Shown one piece after another: positions 53,739-63,417 of a stretch of 64,000 nt of DNA (positions are counted from its first letter, which is position 1; every line of letters starts with the position of its first letter). Source of the stretch: Qipengyuania mesophila (GTDB lineage Bacteria; Pseudomonadota; Alphaproteobacteria; Sphingomonadales; Sphingomonadaceae). The position numbers and the translations under genes were made by a program. The DNA lies in the NCBI RefSeq assembly GCF_019711655.1, contig NZ_JAIGNU010000001.1, forward strand, positions 434,001 through 498,000, written 5' to 3'. The notes under the pieces are model-generated. The model did not search any database. It was not told the origin of the DNA and was given only the letters and a program-made list of their open reading frames with translations.

Positions 53739-54668
53739 ATGAGCATCGACTTCAAGGACAAGGTAGCCATCGTCACCGGCGCCGGCGGCGGTCTGGGCCG
53801 CGAATACGCGCTCGAACTCGCGCGCCGCGGCGCCAAGGTCGTGGTCAACGACCTCGGCGGTGCACGCGACGGCACCGGCCATTCGGACATGGCCCTGCAG
53901 GTGGTCGAGGAGATCGAGAAGGCCGGCGGCGAAGCCGTGTCGAACGGCGGCTCGGTCACCGAATTCGAGCAGATGGAAAAGATGGTCGCCGACGCCAAGC
54001 AGAAGTGGGGCGGCGTCCACATCGTGATCAACAATGCCGGCGTGCTGCGCGACAAGACCTTCGCCAAGATGACGATGGACGACTTCGAATTCGTCGTCGA
54101 CGTCCACCTCAACGGCTCGGCCAACGTCACCAAGGCAGTGTGGGAAACCATGCGCGAGCAGGCCTATGGCCGCATCCTCATGACCGCTTCCTCGACCGGC
54201 CTGTTCGGCAATTTCGGCCAGGCGAACTACGGCGCGGCCAAGCTCGGCCTTGCCGGCCTGACCAAGACGCTCCAGCTCGAGGGCGCGAAGTACAACATCA
54301 AGGTCAACACGATCAGCCCGGTAGCGGGCACGCGCATGACCGAAGACCTCTTCCCCGAAGAGGCCTTCAAACTGTTCGACCCGGTCAACGTGGTCCCGGC
54401 CGCACTCTTCCTCGTCAGCGAGGATGCCCCGACCAACGCCATCGTCGGCGCGGGCGCGGGCGGCTTCCACTCGGCCTGGACCGTGATGAACGACGCGGTC
54501 TGGCTGAAGGACGAAGACCGCACGGTAGAAGGCTTCGCCGCCAACTGGGACAAGATCAGCGAATTCTCGAACCTCAAGGCTCCTCAGTCGGGCAGCGAGC
54601 AGTCGGGCGCGATCCTGACCGCGATGCAGAAGGTCACCGGAACCGGCCCGAGCAGCGCTCGCGGCTAA
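53739..54668 (+). CDS. Short-chain dehydrogenase, 17-beta-HSD4-like
   Basis: A 309-residue oxidoreductase with a Rossmann fold. [19 protein letters not shown] binds NAD(P), NNAG is near 96, and the Tyr-x3-Lys pair is Tyr164-Lys168 (NYGAAK) with the Ser in MTASSTG. The long C-terminal extension of about 40 residues and the [21 protein letters not shown]-terminus match the 3-hydroxyacyl-CoA dehydrogenase part of eukaryotic 17-beta-HSD4. So a role in fatty acid or sterol side-chain oxidation is likely. A LiuR-like site precedes it. Confidence 0.9.
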   Translation: MSIDFKDKVAIVTGAGGGLGREYALELARRGAKVVVNDLGGARDGTGHSDMALQVVEEIEKAGGEAVSNGGSVTEFEQMEKMVADAKQKWGGVHIVINNAGVLRDKTFAKMTMDDFEFVVDVHLNGSANVTKAVWETMREQAYGRILMTASSTGLFGNFGQANYGAAKLGLAGLTKTLQLEGAKYNIKVNTISPVAGTRMTEDLFPEEAFKLFDPVNVVPAALFLVSEDAPTNAIVGAGAGGFHSAWTVMNDAVWLKDEDRTVEGFAANWDKISEFSNLKAPQSGSEQSGAILTAMQKVTGTGPSSARG

Positions 54669-54678
54669 ATCGCACTGT

Positions 54679-54707
54679 ATTGACGGACTAATACACTAGG
54701 CCTATCT
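54679..54707 (+). promoter_or_regulatory. Probable promoter for the gene at 54737
   Basis: TTGACG (54679-54684) and TATCTT (54702-54707) are 17 bp apart. Transcription would begin about 23 bp before the start codon. Confidence 0.55.
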
Positions 54708-54736
54708 TCCCGCTGTAACGGCGGGAGGATAGGCCG

Positions 54737-55126
54737 ATGTTCGAGTCAATATCGCACGCAGAACCGCTTCGCTTGGTCCTGAAGGCCATCATCCTGCTGC
54801 TGGCGGGACTGCTGATCTTCTATCATGCGACGATGCTCGTGGACCTCTTTCGCGGGCAAGGCCTCAGCAGCGATGCCCGATACAATGCGATCCAGGGCGT
54901 CCTGCGGCTGGCGATCATGGTCAGCCTGATCCTGGTCGTCGCAGGCAAGCGAGAGGCGCTTCCAGCGATGTGGATCAGCATCGCCGGGCTGGTCGCAACG
55001 CAATACTGGGCGCATTGGGGAAACCTGCCCGTCGACTTCACTGCCGGGCGGCACCCGCTGTCCTACCTGAAGGGCTTCATCTTTCCCTCGATCATCACCG
55101 CCGCGTTTCTCTACCGTGCGGCGTGA
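54737..55126 (+). CDS. Four-helix membrane protein of unknown function
   Basis: A 129-residue integral membrane protein. Hydrophobic helices lie at about 15-35, 55-68, 75-90 and 108-125, with short loops. No family motif was recognised. AGGATAGGCCG precedes the ATG at 54737, with a good promoter further up. It follows the SDR gene by 68 bp and converges with DUF2794 at a 15-bp gap. Confidence 0.75.
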   Translation: MFESISHAEPLRLVLKAIILLLAGLLIFYHATMLVDLFRGQGLSSDARYNAIQGVLRLAIMVSLILVVAGKREALPAMWISIAGLVATQYWAHWGNLPVDFTAGRHPLSYLKGFIFPSIITAAFLYRAA

Positions 55127-55141
55127 ATCCGATCCGCGCCG

Positions 55142-55492
55142 CTATTCCCCGACGGTCTTGAGCAGGCGCCGCTCGATAGGAGCGATCACGCCGGGCAATT
55201 CGTGCCCGCGCTTGAGCACCTGGCCGTGCTCGCCGAACAGCGTCCACATGCCCTGCCTGTTGCGCAGGGCGGGCCGCTTCTCGATCCGCGCCTGCGGCCG
55301 TTCGGCGGCGCGGCGGAATGCGGAAAAGGCCGCGAAGTCCCTGGTGAAATCCATCGCATAGTCGCGCCACTGGCCGGCGGCGACCATTCGACCGTAAAGA
55401 TCGAGGATACGGGTCAGTTCCTCGCGACTGAACCCGACCTGCAGCGGCTGGCGACCGGGGAAGGCAATGACGGTCTCGCCGAGGAAGCTCAT
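55142..55492 (-). CDS. DUF2794 protein
   Basis: A 116-residue cytosolic protein with the DUF2794 core: FSREELTRILDLYGRMVAAGQWRDYAMDF, then RRAAERPQARIEKRPALRNRQGMW and KRGHELPGVI. DUF2794 is confined largely to alphaproteobacteria and has no known activity. The ATG at 55492 overlaps the cysE stop as TGATG, so the two are translationally coupled. A TTG one codon earlier would also fit. Confidence 0.88.
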   Translation of the reverse strand: MSFLGETVIAFPGRQPLQVGFSREELTRILDLYGRMVAAGQWRDYAMDFTRDFAAFSAFRRAAERPQARIEKRPALRNRQGMWTLFGEHGQVLKRGHELPGVIAPIERRLLKTVGE

Positions 55493-56181
55493 CAATCGTC
55501 AGTGCCACTGCGCGGGGCGGGTTCGCGGTCGGACCGCAGCGCCTCGACCTCGGCGCGCAGCATCTTGAGTTCGGTCTCGAGCTTCTCGACGCAGTCTCGG
55601 CTCGGGGCGCAGGGGTCGTCGCAGGGGGTGCCGTAGGGGATGAATTCCTTGATCCACTGTTCGGCGGGCACCAGCGTGCTGCGTGCCTTGAGGCCGATCA
55701 TGGTGGCGCCTTCGGGCACGTCGTCGGTCACCACTGCATTGGCCCCGATCCGCGCGCGGCGACCGATGGTGATCGGCCCGATGACCTGCGCTCCCGAGCC
55801 GATGATGACCTCGTCCTCGATCGTCGGATGGCGCTTGCCGGCCTTACCGTTGGTGGGATTGGTGCCACCCAGCGTGACGCATTGGTAGATCGTCACATTG
55901 TCGCCGATCTCGGCGGTTTCGCCGATCACCGAGAAGCCGTGATCGATGAAGAAGTTCTTCCCGATCGTCGCGCCCGGATGGATGTCGATCGCGGTCACCA
56001 TCCGGCTCCAGTGATTGACCAGCCGAGCGAGGAAGAACAGTTCCGCCTCGAACAGCCAATGCGCGATGCGGTGGTAGAACAGCGCCCAGACGCCGGGGTA
56101 GGTAAGCACTTCCCAGCGGCTGCGGGGCGCAGGATCGCGTGCCTTCACGCTGTCGAGATAGGCGACAAGCCGTTCGAACAT
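55492..56181 (-). CDS. cysE: Serine O-acetyltransferase (short, EpsC-like)
   Basis: A 229-residue left-handed beta-helix enzyme that makes O-acetylserine, the precursor of cysteine. Hexapeptide repeats run from about 65 to 170; the substrate segment IDHGFSVIGETAEIGDN and the catalytic IYQCVTLGGTN are conserved. The N-terminal helical SAT domain is short, as in the EpsC/SrpG type, and the C-terminus adds a charged coiled tail with three Cys (CDDPCAPSRDC). Start taken at ATG 56181; a GTG two codons earlier is close to GGGAGA. Coupled to DUF2794. Confidence 0.92.
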   Translation of the reverse strand: MFERLVAYLDSVKARDPAPRSRWEVLTYPGVWALFYHRIAHWLFEAELFFLARLVNHWSRMVTAIDIHPGATIGKNFFIDHGFSVIGETAEIGDNVTIYQCVTLGGTNPTNGKAGKRHPTIEDEVIIGSGAQVIGPITIGRRARIGANAVVTDDVPEGATMIGLKARSTLVPAEQWIKEFIPYGTPCDDPCAPSRDCVEKLETELKMLRAEVEALRSDREPAPRSGTDD

Positions 56182-56208
56182 TGGCACTATTCTCCCACTC
56201 GCGGGCGG

Positions 56209-56823
56209 TTAAATCAAGCGGCCCTGCTCGGGCCCTTGTACCGCCTCCAGTGCGTCGCGCCATACAGATAGGGTTGGCGCGACCTGCCGTTCAAGGCTCA
56301 GCCGGTCGATTTCGGCGACGATTTTCTCGATAGCGGCATAGCTGCGCTCCATGCGCGGAACGAGATAGGCCGGTGCGCCCTCGCCCAGCGCCAGCCCGCG
56401 CTGCGCCGCGTAGGAGAGCATGAGGTCGCTCGCCAAGGAGTCATCGGGGGCTCCGATCTCGAGTTGCAGCGCGGCGCTCATCCGGCTGCGCAGGTCGGGC
56501 AGCGCGATCTCCCAGTTCTCGCCATCGACCACCAGCAGCAGTGGGAAGCCGTCCTCCTGCGCCCGGTTCCAGCGATGGAATACCTCGGTCTCGTCGAGCG
56601 ATTCGACACCGTCGATCACGCCCCCGGCATGGCGGCTCGCGAACCAACGGGCGAAGAGCGACTTGCCCGAGCGCGGCGGCCCGTGGAGGATAGCGGTGCG
56701 AAAGGGCCAGGTTTCGGGCGCGGCCAATGCTTCAGCAACCGCGCGGTTGCCCGTTCCGAGAATGATGCTCGCCGGCTGTCCCGATGTGGCCGGAATCAGA
56801 GGTAGAGCGATCTGCGAGCTCAT
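56209..56823 (-). CDS. DnaA-related HdaA-like ATPase
   Basis: A 204-residue protein resembling the DnaA AAA+ domain. GPPRSGKSLFARWFA is Walker A (49-57). A Walker-B-like LLLVVDGENW and DLRSRMSAALQLEIG follow, the latter like the sensor region of DnaA domain III. There is no DNA-binding C-terminal domain. HdaA in alphaproteobacteria pairs with the beta clamp to make DnaA hydrolyse ATP after initiation. The clamp-binding motif QIALPL is present at residues 4-9. Downstream of the hypothetical gene at 56834 with a 10-bp gap. Confidence 0.85.
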   Translation of the reverse strand: MSSQIALPLIPATSGQPASIILGTGNRAVAEALAAPETWPFRTAILHGPPRSGKSLFARWFASRHAGGVIDGVESLDETEVFHRWNRAQEDGFPLLLVVDGENWEIALPDLRSRMSAALQLEIGAPDDSLASDLMLSYAAQRGLALGEGAPAYLVPRMERSYAAIEKIVAEIDRLSLERQVAPTLSVWRDALEAVQGPEQGRLI

Positions 56824-56833
56824 CGCCGGCGCT

Positions 56834-58105
56834 TCAGCGACTGATGGCGAGCGCGTTGCTGCCCTGGCTGACCTTGAAGCCGCGCGCGCGCAGCGCCTCG
56901 GCCAGTTGGCCGATCGAGCCGGAATAGCTCACCGTCATCACCGAGGTTCCGCCGATCGCCGTGCTGCGCACGCCCGTACTGCGCACGCCCGGAGCGCCCC
57001 TGACCGCGCTGACCGCACTGTCGAAAGCCGCAGCATCGGGGGTCGCGACCTGCACGGTGTAGAGCGCGACCGAACCTTCGGGCGGCGGCGTGCGGATCGG
57101 CGCTGCGGTGATCGCATCGCCGCTTTCGGCGGTGGGCTGCGATGCGGCGACAGCTGCCTGGTCGCGGGCGCGCATCGCGCGGCCGAGTTCGAGCAGGCGC
57201 TGGAGCGCCGGGCTGAGTTCGGGCGTGCCGATATTGAGCGTCGGATCGGGCCGTAGCTTGCCGTCGGCGAGCGCAAGTTCGAAGATCCGGTCGAAGCGCA
57301 CCACTGCGCGCTCGAGCATGGCGGGCAGCTCTGCGGGCGAGGCGGCGGTCATGGCGAATCCGTCGAGATATTCGTTGTCGGGTCCGAAACGCGCGGTGAA
57401 GCTCCCCTCGATCGGGCCGCCGGGATAGGTGTAGCGGAGGTGCGCGATCGGCACGAGCACGTCGGCCGCGCCGAACTGGTCGAGCGCATTGCGCCACCAG
57501 GTGCGGCTGCGACGGCCCGTCTGGCCGTATGTCAGCAACAGCGAATCGCCACCCGAACCGGTCGGGCGGACATAGTCGATGCGACTCTGCCCCGCCTGGT
57601 ATTCGGCCCAGGCGCGCTGCCACGGATTGCGCTGCTCATAGACCATCTGCGTGCCGGCGGAGACGGTCACCGGCAGGAGCAGCATCGGTGCGGAACGTGT
57701 CGCCTCGCTCTCGCTGCCGAGATAGCGCGAGGCGCGCTGGCGATCGAAGACGACGCCGAGCGTGGCGATGTAGCGCTTCGGGCCGAGCTGCTCGCGCTCG
57801 ATCACGATCGCCGAGACCAGCCCCTCGATCTGCGAATCGCTCAGCTCGGGCCCGTCGAGCGTCTCCCACGCCTTGCGCTGCGCCTCGACCCAGGCCTTCG
57901 CGCGCGCTTCCGACCCGCTGGCCGCACTGACGTCGACCTCGACTCCCGAAACCTGGATATCGCTGGTCGAGGCCACGGCGGCGATTCCGCGCTCGCCGCC
58001 GACCTGCGCCCAGACCGCGACGCCGAGTGCACAGAGCACGGCGAGCGCCAGCACCAGCAAGGCGGGACGACGAAGGGCGGGCTGAAGGGAGATGGCATGG
58101 CTCAT
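56834..58105 (-). CDS. Membrane-anchored hypothetical protein with HdaA
   Basis: A 423-residue protein. An N-terminal membrane segment (about 12-35) acts as signal or anchor. The periplasmic part has a DUF2066-like region (about 40-150, with [17 protein letters not shown]) and a C-terminal small alpha/beta domain (about 330-423, [16 protein letters not shown] then [22 protein letters not shown]). The function is unknown. It lies upstream of hdaA by 10 bp, which fits an operon. The purM gene is divergent by 69 bp. Confidence 0.78.
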   Translation of the reverse strand: MSHAISLQPALRRPALLVLALAVLCALGVAVWAQVGGERGIAAVASTSDIQVSGVEVDVSAASGSEARAKAWVEAQRKAWETLDGPELSDSQIEGLVSAIVIEREQLGPKRYIATLGVVFDRQRASRYLGSESEATRSAPMLLLPVTVSAGTQMVYEQRNPWQRAWAEYQAGQSRIDYVRPTGSGGDSLLLTYGQTGRRSRTWWRNALDQFGAADVLVPIAHLRYTYPGGPIEGSFTARFGPDNEYLDGFAMTAASPAELPAMLERAVVRFDRIFELALADGKLRPDPTLNIGTPELSPALQRLLELGRAMRARDQAAVAASQPTAESGDAITAAPIRTPPPEGSVALYTVQVATPDAAAFDSAVSAVRGAPGVRSTGVRSTAIGGTSVMTVSYSGSIGQLAEALRARGFKVSQGSNALAISR

Positions 58106-58174
58106 GGGGAAAACAGGGCGCCTTTTGCCGAAAGGCAACTGGAAATCCAAGCGCGAAAGCGTAAGGCGGGTGGC

Positions 58175-59284
58175 ATGAGTGACAAACCGCACAATTCCGC
58201 GCCTTCCTATACCTACGAACAGGCGGGCGTTTCGATCGAAGCGGGCAATGCGCTGGTCAAGGCGATCGGTCCGCTGGTCAAGGCGACCATGCGCCCGGGT
58301 GCCGATGGCGAGATCGGCGGATTCGGCGGTTTCTTCGATCCCAAGGCGGCGGGCTACAAGGATCCGCTGCTGGTCGCAGGCAATGACGGCGTCGGCACCA
58401 AGCTCAAGCTAGCGATCGACAGCGACCGCCACGACACGGTGGGCGTCGACCTCGTCGCCATGTGCGTCAACGATCTGATCGTCCAGGGCGCCGAGCCGCT
58501 GTTCTTTCTCGACTATTTCGCCACCGGCAAGCTCGAGAACGGGGTTGCCGAACGCGTGATCGCGGGCATCGCCGACGGCTGCAAGCTGGCCGGCTGCGCG
58601 CTGATCGGCGGCGAGACCGCCGAGATGCCGGGCATGTATGCGGCGGGCGACTACGATCTAGCGGGGTTCTGCGTCGGCGCGGTCGAGCGCGGCGAGCAGC
58701 TGACCGGCGAACGCGTCGCGCCCGGTCATGTCCTGCTCGGCCTCGCCAGCTCGGGCGTCCATTCGAACGGCTATTCGCTCGTCCGCCGGCTGGCATCGGA
58801 CAAGGGCTGGAAGCTCGACCGCCCCGCGCTGTTCGACGGCGACCGGCTGCTGATCGACGCGCTGATCGAGCCGACGCGCATCTATGTGAAAAGCCTGCTT
58901 CCCGTCGTGCGCGACGGGCTGGTCGATGCGCTGGCGCATATCACCGGCGGCGGGTTGCTCGAAAACATTCCGCGCGTGCTGCCCGCGGGCGCGCATGCCG
59001 AAGTCGATGCCGATGGCTGGGAGCAGCCAGGGTTGATGGCCTTCCTCCAGGCGCAGGGCAACATCGAGCCCGCGGAGATGGCGCGCACCTTCAACTGCGG
59101 CGTCGGCATGGTGCTGGCTGTCGATCCGGCCAATGCCGAAATCGTTCGCACCCGGCTCGAAGAGGCTGGCGAGACCGTGCTGGCGGTGGGCCGGATCGTC
59201 GATGGCGCCAAGGGCTGCACCGTGCGCGGATCGGCCGGAACCTGGGCGGCGCGCGAGGACTGGTCGGCGACGCATAATGCCTGA
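58175..59284 (+). CDS. purM: Phosphoribosylformylglycinamidine cyclo-ligase
   Basis: A 369-residue AIR synthetase, step five of purine synthesis. [40 protein letters not shown] and [11 protein letters not shown] are the family motifs; the C-terminal ATP-binding half is complete. Its last 8 bp overlap the purN start, so purM and purN are translated as a pair. Divergent from the hypothetical gene at 56834. Confidence 0.97.
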   Translation: MSDKPHNSAPSYTYEQAGVSIEAGNALVKAIGPLVKATMRPGADGEIGGFGGFFDPKAAGYKDPLLVAGNDGVGTKLKLAIDSDRHDTVGVDLVAMCVNDLIVQGAEPLFFLDYFATGKLENGVAERVIAGIADGCKLAGCALIGGETAEMPGMYAAGDYDLAGFCVGAVERGEQLTGERVAPGHVLLGLASSGVHSNGYSLVRRLASDKGWKLDRPALFDGDRLLIDALIEPTRIYVKSLLPVVRDGLVDALAHITGGGLLENIPRVLPAGAHAEVDADGWEQPGLMAFLQAQGNIEPAEMARTFNCGVGMVLAVDPANAEIVRTRLEEAGETVLAVGRIVDGAKGCTVRGSAGTWAAREDWSATHNA

Positions 59285-60254
59285 ACACGCGTCCGGCAGG
59301 GCGAAGGTCGCGGTCTTCGCATCGGGCATGGGCACCAACATGGGCGCGCTGCTCTATGCCAGCCGCCTTCCCGATGCGGCCTATGACATCGTTCTCGTTG
59401 CATCGAACGATCCCGCAGCCGAGGCGCTGACGCTGGCCCAAGCCGAAGGCGTTGCCACCTTCGCGCTGTCGCACAAGGGCATGGCGCGCGCCGAACACGA
59501 CGCAGCGATGGAACGGGCCGCGAAGGATGCCGGCGCGCAGTACATCGCGCTCGCCGGTTACATGCGCATCCTGACGCCCGAATTCGTCGAACGGTGGGAT
59601 GGCCGGATACTCAATATCCACCCTTCGCTGCTGCCCAAATATCCCGGCCTCGACACCCACGCGCGCGCGATCGCAGCGGGCGACAGCCACGGGGGCGCGA
59701 CCGTCCATCTGGTGACCGAGGATCTCGATGCGGGTGCCGCGCTGGGCCAGGTCGAGGTCGCGATCCTGGCCGGTGACACGCCCGATACGCTCGCCACCCG
59801 CGTGCGTTTGGCCGAACACCAGCTCTATCCTCGCGTGCTGTCGGACTACGTCTCGCGCGGCAACGATCCGCAATGGCTGCTCGAACGCGTACGCGAGCTG
59901 GCGCTCTCCCTGCCGCAAACGCATGAGCGCGAGAGCCACGGATCGCCGGGCTTTCGGGTGGGGAGCGAAAAGTCGGGCAAGTTCTTCGCCTATTTCGCCG
60001 ACCAGCACCACGGCACGCCGCATGTCTCGCTGCTGGCGAAATGCGGGAGCATGGACGAGCTCGAGAGCCTCGTCGAAGCGCAGCCGCACGCCTATCACAA
60101 GCCCGCCTACTACGGCGCGAGCGGGTGGATCGGAGTGATCCTCAACCGCCCCGGCGTCGATTGGGACAATGTCGCCGACTGGCTCCAGCGCAGCTGGCGC
60201 CAGGTCGCCCCGAAGACGCTCACCCAATTGCTCGACGCGGCGGACGAATTCTGA
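59277..60254 (+). CDS. purN: PurN fused to an MmcQ/YjbR domain
   Basis: A 325-residue fusion. Residues 1-200 are glycinamide ribonucleotide formyltransferase: GMGTNM near 18, catalytic Asn113 and His115 in NIHPSLLP, and Asp151 in DLDAG. These equal E. coli Asn106, His108 and Asp144 with a constant shift of seven, so the enzyme part should be active. Residues about 222-320 match the MmcQ/YjbR (CyaY-like double-wing) domain: [20 protein letters not shown], then [20 protein letters not shown] helical linker joins them. Typical PurN is about 210 residues. What the extra domain does is unknown. Confidence 0.93.
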   Translation: MPEHASGRAKVAVFASGMGTNMGALLYASRLPDAAYDIVLVASNDPAAEALTLAQAEGVATFALSHKGMARAEHDAAMERAAKDAGAQYIALAGYMRILTPEFVERWDGRILNIHPSLLPKYPGLDTHARAIAAGDSHGGATVHLVTEDLDAGAALGQVEVAILAGDTPDTLATRVRLAEHQLYPRVLSDYVSRGNDPQWLLERVRELALSLPQTHERESHGSPGFRVGSEKSGKFFAYFADQHHGTPHVSLLAKCGSMDELESLVEAQPHAYHKPAYYGASGWIGVILNRPGVDWDNVADWLQRSWRQVAPKTLTQLLDAADEF

Positions 60255-60258
60255 AGCG

Positions 60259-61455
60259 ATGGCCACCCGGTTCCGCCCCCACCCGCTAGCGAGGGCGCGC
60301 ACGGCGGAATGGGCGGACCGCGCGGTGCAGGCGCTGTGGGACAGGGGCGTGACGCCCAAGCCGCCGCTCGATCCCGACTATCTTTGGCAGGTGGGCAGCC
60401 GGGGCTTCGGGGGCGAGGACGAGAGCTCGATCCGCAGCGCGGCAGAAGTCGCGGATTTCCGCCAGCGGCTAGAAATCCTGTGCCGCAGCCTGCGCGAAGA
60501 AGCCGGGCTGAACGCCCTCGGCCACACAATGGCCTATGGCCAGCTCACCTCGGCGATCCGCAAGCGCCACGCGCTGGGCCGGGTCTGGCGCGACGATGCG
60601 GCGCTGGCGAAGACCCCAATCGCCCCCCCGATCATCGTGGTCGGCCAGATGCGCGCGGGTACCACGCGCATCCATCGCCTGCTCGCCGCCGATCCGCGCA
60701 ATTGCGGCACGCGTTTCTGCAACAGCCATTTTCCCGTCCCCACGACCCCCGACTTGCGCCCGCTCAAGGCCGGCGCGGCGCTCGCGCTCGCGCGGCGCTT
60801 CAACCCCTGGCTCGACACACTCCACCCGTTCGGAGCGACGCGGATCGACGAGGAGATCGGCTGGCTCGCCGGCGCGCTCTCGCCCGCGACCTTCGAGGCG
60901 CAGTGGTACGTGCCCGGCTTCGTCGCCTGGAGCGAGGAGCGCGACGCAGCGCCGATCTATGCCGAATTCGCGCGCATCTTGCGCACCGATGCCGCAACGA
61001 TGAACAATGCCGCCCTGCCGCGCGTGCTCAAGTGCCCGCAGTTTTCGGAGGACCTGCCCGCGCTGCTGGACCAGTTTCCCGATTCGCGGCTGGTGGTTGC
61101 CCGGCGCGACGGCACGGAGCTTCTAGAGAGCTCCATCTCGCTGGTCGCGAGCCAGATGGCCTTCCAGAGCGACACGATCGACCTCGCCACGATCAAGGCC
61201 GAGTGGACGCGCAAGCTGGCGCTGCGCGAGGCGCGACTGGAAACCGCGCTGTCGCACTTCGCCGGACCGGTGGCGGAGATAGACTTCGCCTCCCTCGGCG
61301 TGGACTGGCGCGGCGAAATCACCAGTACCTACGCAGAACTGGGTATCGAACTGACCGCCGAGGCCATGGCCGCAATGGCCACCGAGCACGACCGTTCGGC
61401 GGCGGGCGCGCATCACGCGCACCGCAACCAGATCGCGCAATTCGCCGACGGCTAG
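60259..61455 (+). CDS. Sulfotransferase family protein
   Basis: A 398-residue cytosolic protein. The PAPS 5'-phosphosulfate loop is VVGQMRAGTTRIHRLLA near 135-150, and the 3'-phosphate motif RDGTELLESSIS near 285. This is the Sulfotransfer_3-like family that sulfates lipids, glycans or small molecules. It starts five bp after purN and may share its transcript. The acceptor cannot be inferred. It ends in a CTAG shared with the MddA-like gene. Confidence 0.82.
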   Translation: MATRFRPHPLARARTAEWADRAVQALWDRGVTPKPPLDPDYLWQVGSRGFGGEDESSIRSAAEVADFRQRLEILCRSLREEAGLNALGHTMAYGQLTSAIRKRHALGRVWRDDAALAKTPIAPPIIVVGQMRAGTTRIHRLLAADPRNCGTRFCNSHFPVPTTPDLRPLKAGAALALARRFNPWLDTLHPFGATRIDEEIGWLAGALSPATFEAQWYVPGFVAWSEERDAAPIYAEFARILRTDAATMNNAALPRVLKCPQFSEDLPALLDQFPDSRLVVARRDGTELLESSISLVASQMAFQSDTIDLATIKAEWTRKLALREARLETALSHFAGPVAEIDFASLGVDWRGEITSTYAELGIELTAEAMAAMATEHDRSAAGAHHAHRNQIAQFADG

Positions 61456-62189
61456 GCCTTCTTGCCGATCCCCGGGATGAAGGCCCCCACAGAGCCGCGA
61501 TAGGCAGCATACTCATCGCCAAACGCATCGAGCAGATCGCGCTCCTCATGCGCAATTCCGATCATGATGTAGACCGTCATGCCCACGGCGAAGAGCAGGT
61601 GGCCGTACGTCATCTCGGGGGTCGCCCAGAAGGCGATGAAGAAGCCCGTGTAGATCGGGTGTCGTACGAGCTTGTAGAATAGCGGAGTGCGCATCCTCGC
61701 GTCTGCCGGCGGCGTCCCGCGCAGATTTTGCCAGGCCTGCTGCAGGCCGAACAGTTCGAAATGGTTGAGCAGCCAGGTCGAGATGAACAGGATTGCCCAA
61801 CCGAGAGCGAACAGCCCCCACAGGATCGCACGCCCGACGGGGTTCTCGACGGCCCACACAGCGCCTGTGATGGGGTGCCAGAATGCGAACAGCAGGACGA
61901 GGGCGATCACGGTTGCAAGACAGTAGATACTGCGTTCGAGCGCCGGCGACACCACACGCGTCCAGCCGGCCTTGAAGCCGGGTCGAGCCATGACCGAATG
62001 CTGGATGCCGAACAGGACGATCAACGCCAGATCGACCACCGCCGCCGTGGCGGGGCTGGCCACAAGTCCCTTGTCGAGATGCGTCGGCATGATGGCGAAC
62101 CCGCCGACGAAACCGACGAGGTAAAGAAACGCGCCGAAGAATGCGAAATAGATGGCGATCGACGTCGCCATGACCAGATACCGTCCCAT
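61452..62189 (-). CDS. mddA: MddA-like methanethiol S-methyltransferase
   Basis: A 245-residue membrane protein with about six helices. The sequence HSVMARPGFKAGWTRVVSPALERSIY, then RAILWGLFALGWAILFISTWLLNHFELFGLQQAW and LVRHPIYTGFFIAFWATPEMTYGHLLFA closely follows MddA, which methylates methanethiol with S-adenosylmethionine to give dimethyl sulfide. The C-terminal HEERDLLDAFGDEYAAYR is the cofactor-binding part. Resemblance to NnrU and isoprenylcysteine methyltransferases is weaker. Match judged from memory of the family. Convergent with the sulfotransferase gene. Confidence 0.82.
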   Translation of the reverse strand: MGRYLVMATSIAIYFAFFGAFLYLVGFVGGFAIMPTHLDKGLVASPATAAVVDLALIVLFGIQHSVMARPGFKAGWTRVVSPALERSIYCLATVIALVLLFAFWHPITGAVWAVENPVGRAILWGLFALGWAILFISTWLLNHFELFGLQQAWQNLRGTPPADARMRTPLFYKLVRHPIYTGFFIAFWATPEMTYGHLLFAVGMTVYIMIGIAHEERDLLDAFGDEYAAYRGSVGAFIPGIGKKA

Positions 62190-62287
62190 GGTGTCCTCCC
62201 CTCCGAGGCGCGACCCTTGGCAATACCAATCGAAGGGCTCAGGCTAGACCCTTAACGGCAATCTTACAAACCTGTGCGAGCTAGGAA

Positions 62288-62322
62288 CGAAAACGGGCGC
62301 GTTCCGGCAAAGGAACGCGCCC
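62288..62322 (-). terminator. Rho-independent terminator of ndk
   Basis: GGGCGCGTTCC (62295-62305) pairs perfectly with GGAACGCGCCC (62312-62322), 11 bp with a 6-nt loop. On the minus strand it is followed by GTTTTCG. It lies 26 bp downstream of the ndk stop. Confidence 0.85.
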
Positions 62323-62347
62323 GCTCGATGATCGAATGATGCTGAAA

Positions 62348-62770
62348 TCAGCCGACGATTTCGTCTTCGTCGAAGAAGAAGTCGATTTCGATCCTGGCAT
62401 TCTCGTCGCTGTCCGAACCATGGACCGAATTGGCTTCGATCGATTCGGCGAAAGCCTTGCGGATCGTGCCGTCGGCGGCGTCGGCCGGGTTGGTCGCGCC
62501 CATCACGTCGCGGTTGCGCTTGACCGCGTCTTCGCCTTCGAGAACCTGCACGACGACCGGGCCCGAGATCATGAAGTCGACCAGTTCGCCGAAGAAGGGG
62601 CGTTCCTTGTGGACCGCGTAGAAGCCTTCGGCCTGTTCCTTGGTCATCTGGATGCGCTTCGAAGCGACGACGCGCAGGCCGGCGTCTTCAAGCATCTTGG
62701 TGACGGCGCCGGTCAGGTTGCGACGCGTGGCGTCGGGCTTGATGATCGAAAAGGTGCGGGTAACCGCCAT
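62348..62770 (-). CDS. ndk: Nucleoside-diphosphate kinase
   Basis: A 140-residue kinase balancing nucleoside triphosphates. [27 protein letters not shown] and the active-site NSVHGSDS (His117) are all present. Length is typical. Strong terminator downstream; stands as a single gene. Confidence 0.98.
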   Translation of the reverse strand: MAVTRTFSIIKPDATRRNLTGAVTKMLEDAGLRVVASKRIQMTKEQAEGFYAVHKERPFFGELVDFMISGPVVVQVLEGEDAVKRNRDVMGATNPADAADGTIRKAFAESIEANSVHGSDSDENARIEIDFFFDEDEIVG

Positions 62771-62852
62771 GGTGATGTTCCTTGCGTAACGATTTTATGG
62801 GGAGAGGCTTCTCGCGCGCGCCCCTAGCGCCGCGCACGCGCGCGGGCAAGAT

Positions 62853-63374
62853 TCATTCGAGACCGCGGCCGACCGACAATTGCGCCTGGGTCACCTCGCC
62901 CTTGCGAGTGGCGGTGAAGGAGAAGCTCGTCCCGTCGGCACTCTCGCCGCCGATCATCGTCATCGGCCCGCTCTGCAGCGACGTGCCGACCTCGATCCCC
63001 GCAGCTTCAGCCTGCGTGCGGTAGAAGCGAGCGATGTCCTCGGGCATGGCCGCGCTCTCGAAATTGAGCAGGACCAGCAGGCCGTCGGCCTGCTCGACGC
63101 GCGTGTTGTTGGTCACCGTGGCGCCGGGATAAAGCGAAAAGCCCGCGGGCAATGCGACGGGCACCTTCTCGCCCGAACGCAGTGTGGTTGTCGTTCCGTC
63201 GGTATCGGTGTGGCGTGCGCTGGTTTCGCCCGTTTCGCTGTCGATGGCATAGGAACCCCGCGGCGCATCTTCGGGCTCGGCGCTTTCCTGCGTGACGGGC
63301 GAACCCTCACCGCTGCATCCCGCGAGGGCGACGGCTGCGGTGGCGAAGGCGGCGAGCCGGGTGAATTCGGTCAT
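62853..63374 (-). CDS. Lipoprotein of unknown function
   Basis: A 173-residue exported protein. Lipobox LAGC (Cys20) follows a short signal. A Glu/Ser/Thr-rich linker (about 22-70) leads to a soluble alpha/beta domain (about 75-173) with LPAGFSLYPGATVTNN and PEDIARFYRTQAEAAG; the domain end LSVGRGLE is short. I start at ATG 63374; an ATG three codons earlier is possible. The gene lies in the 43-bp-spaced series pepA-holC-this gene, so it may be the last of that operon. The function is unknown. Confidence 0.8.
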   Translation of the reverse strand: MTEFTRLAAFATAAVALAGCSGEGSPVTQESAEPEDAPRGSYAIDSETGETSARHTDTDGTTTTLRSGEKVPVALPAGFSLYPGATVTNNTRVEQADGLLVLLNFESAAMPEDIARFYRTQAEAAGIEVGTSLQSGPMTMIGGESADGTSFSFTATRKGEVTQAQLSVGRGLE

Positions 63375-63417
63375 GCGGTGCATGCCAGATCGACCCACGA
63401 GCCGCCGGGAGGTTCCC

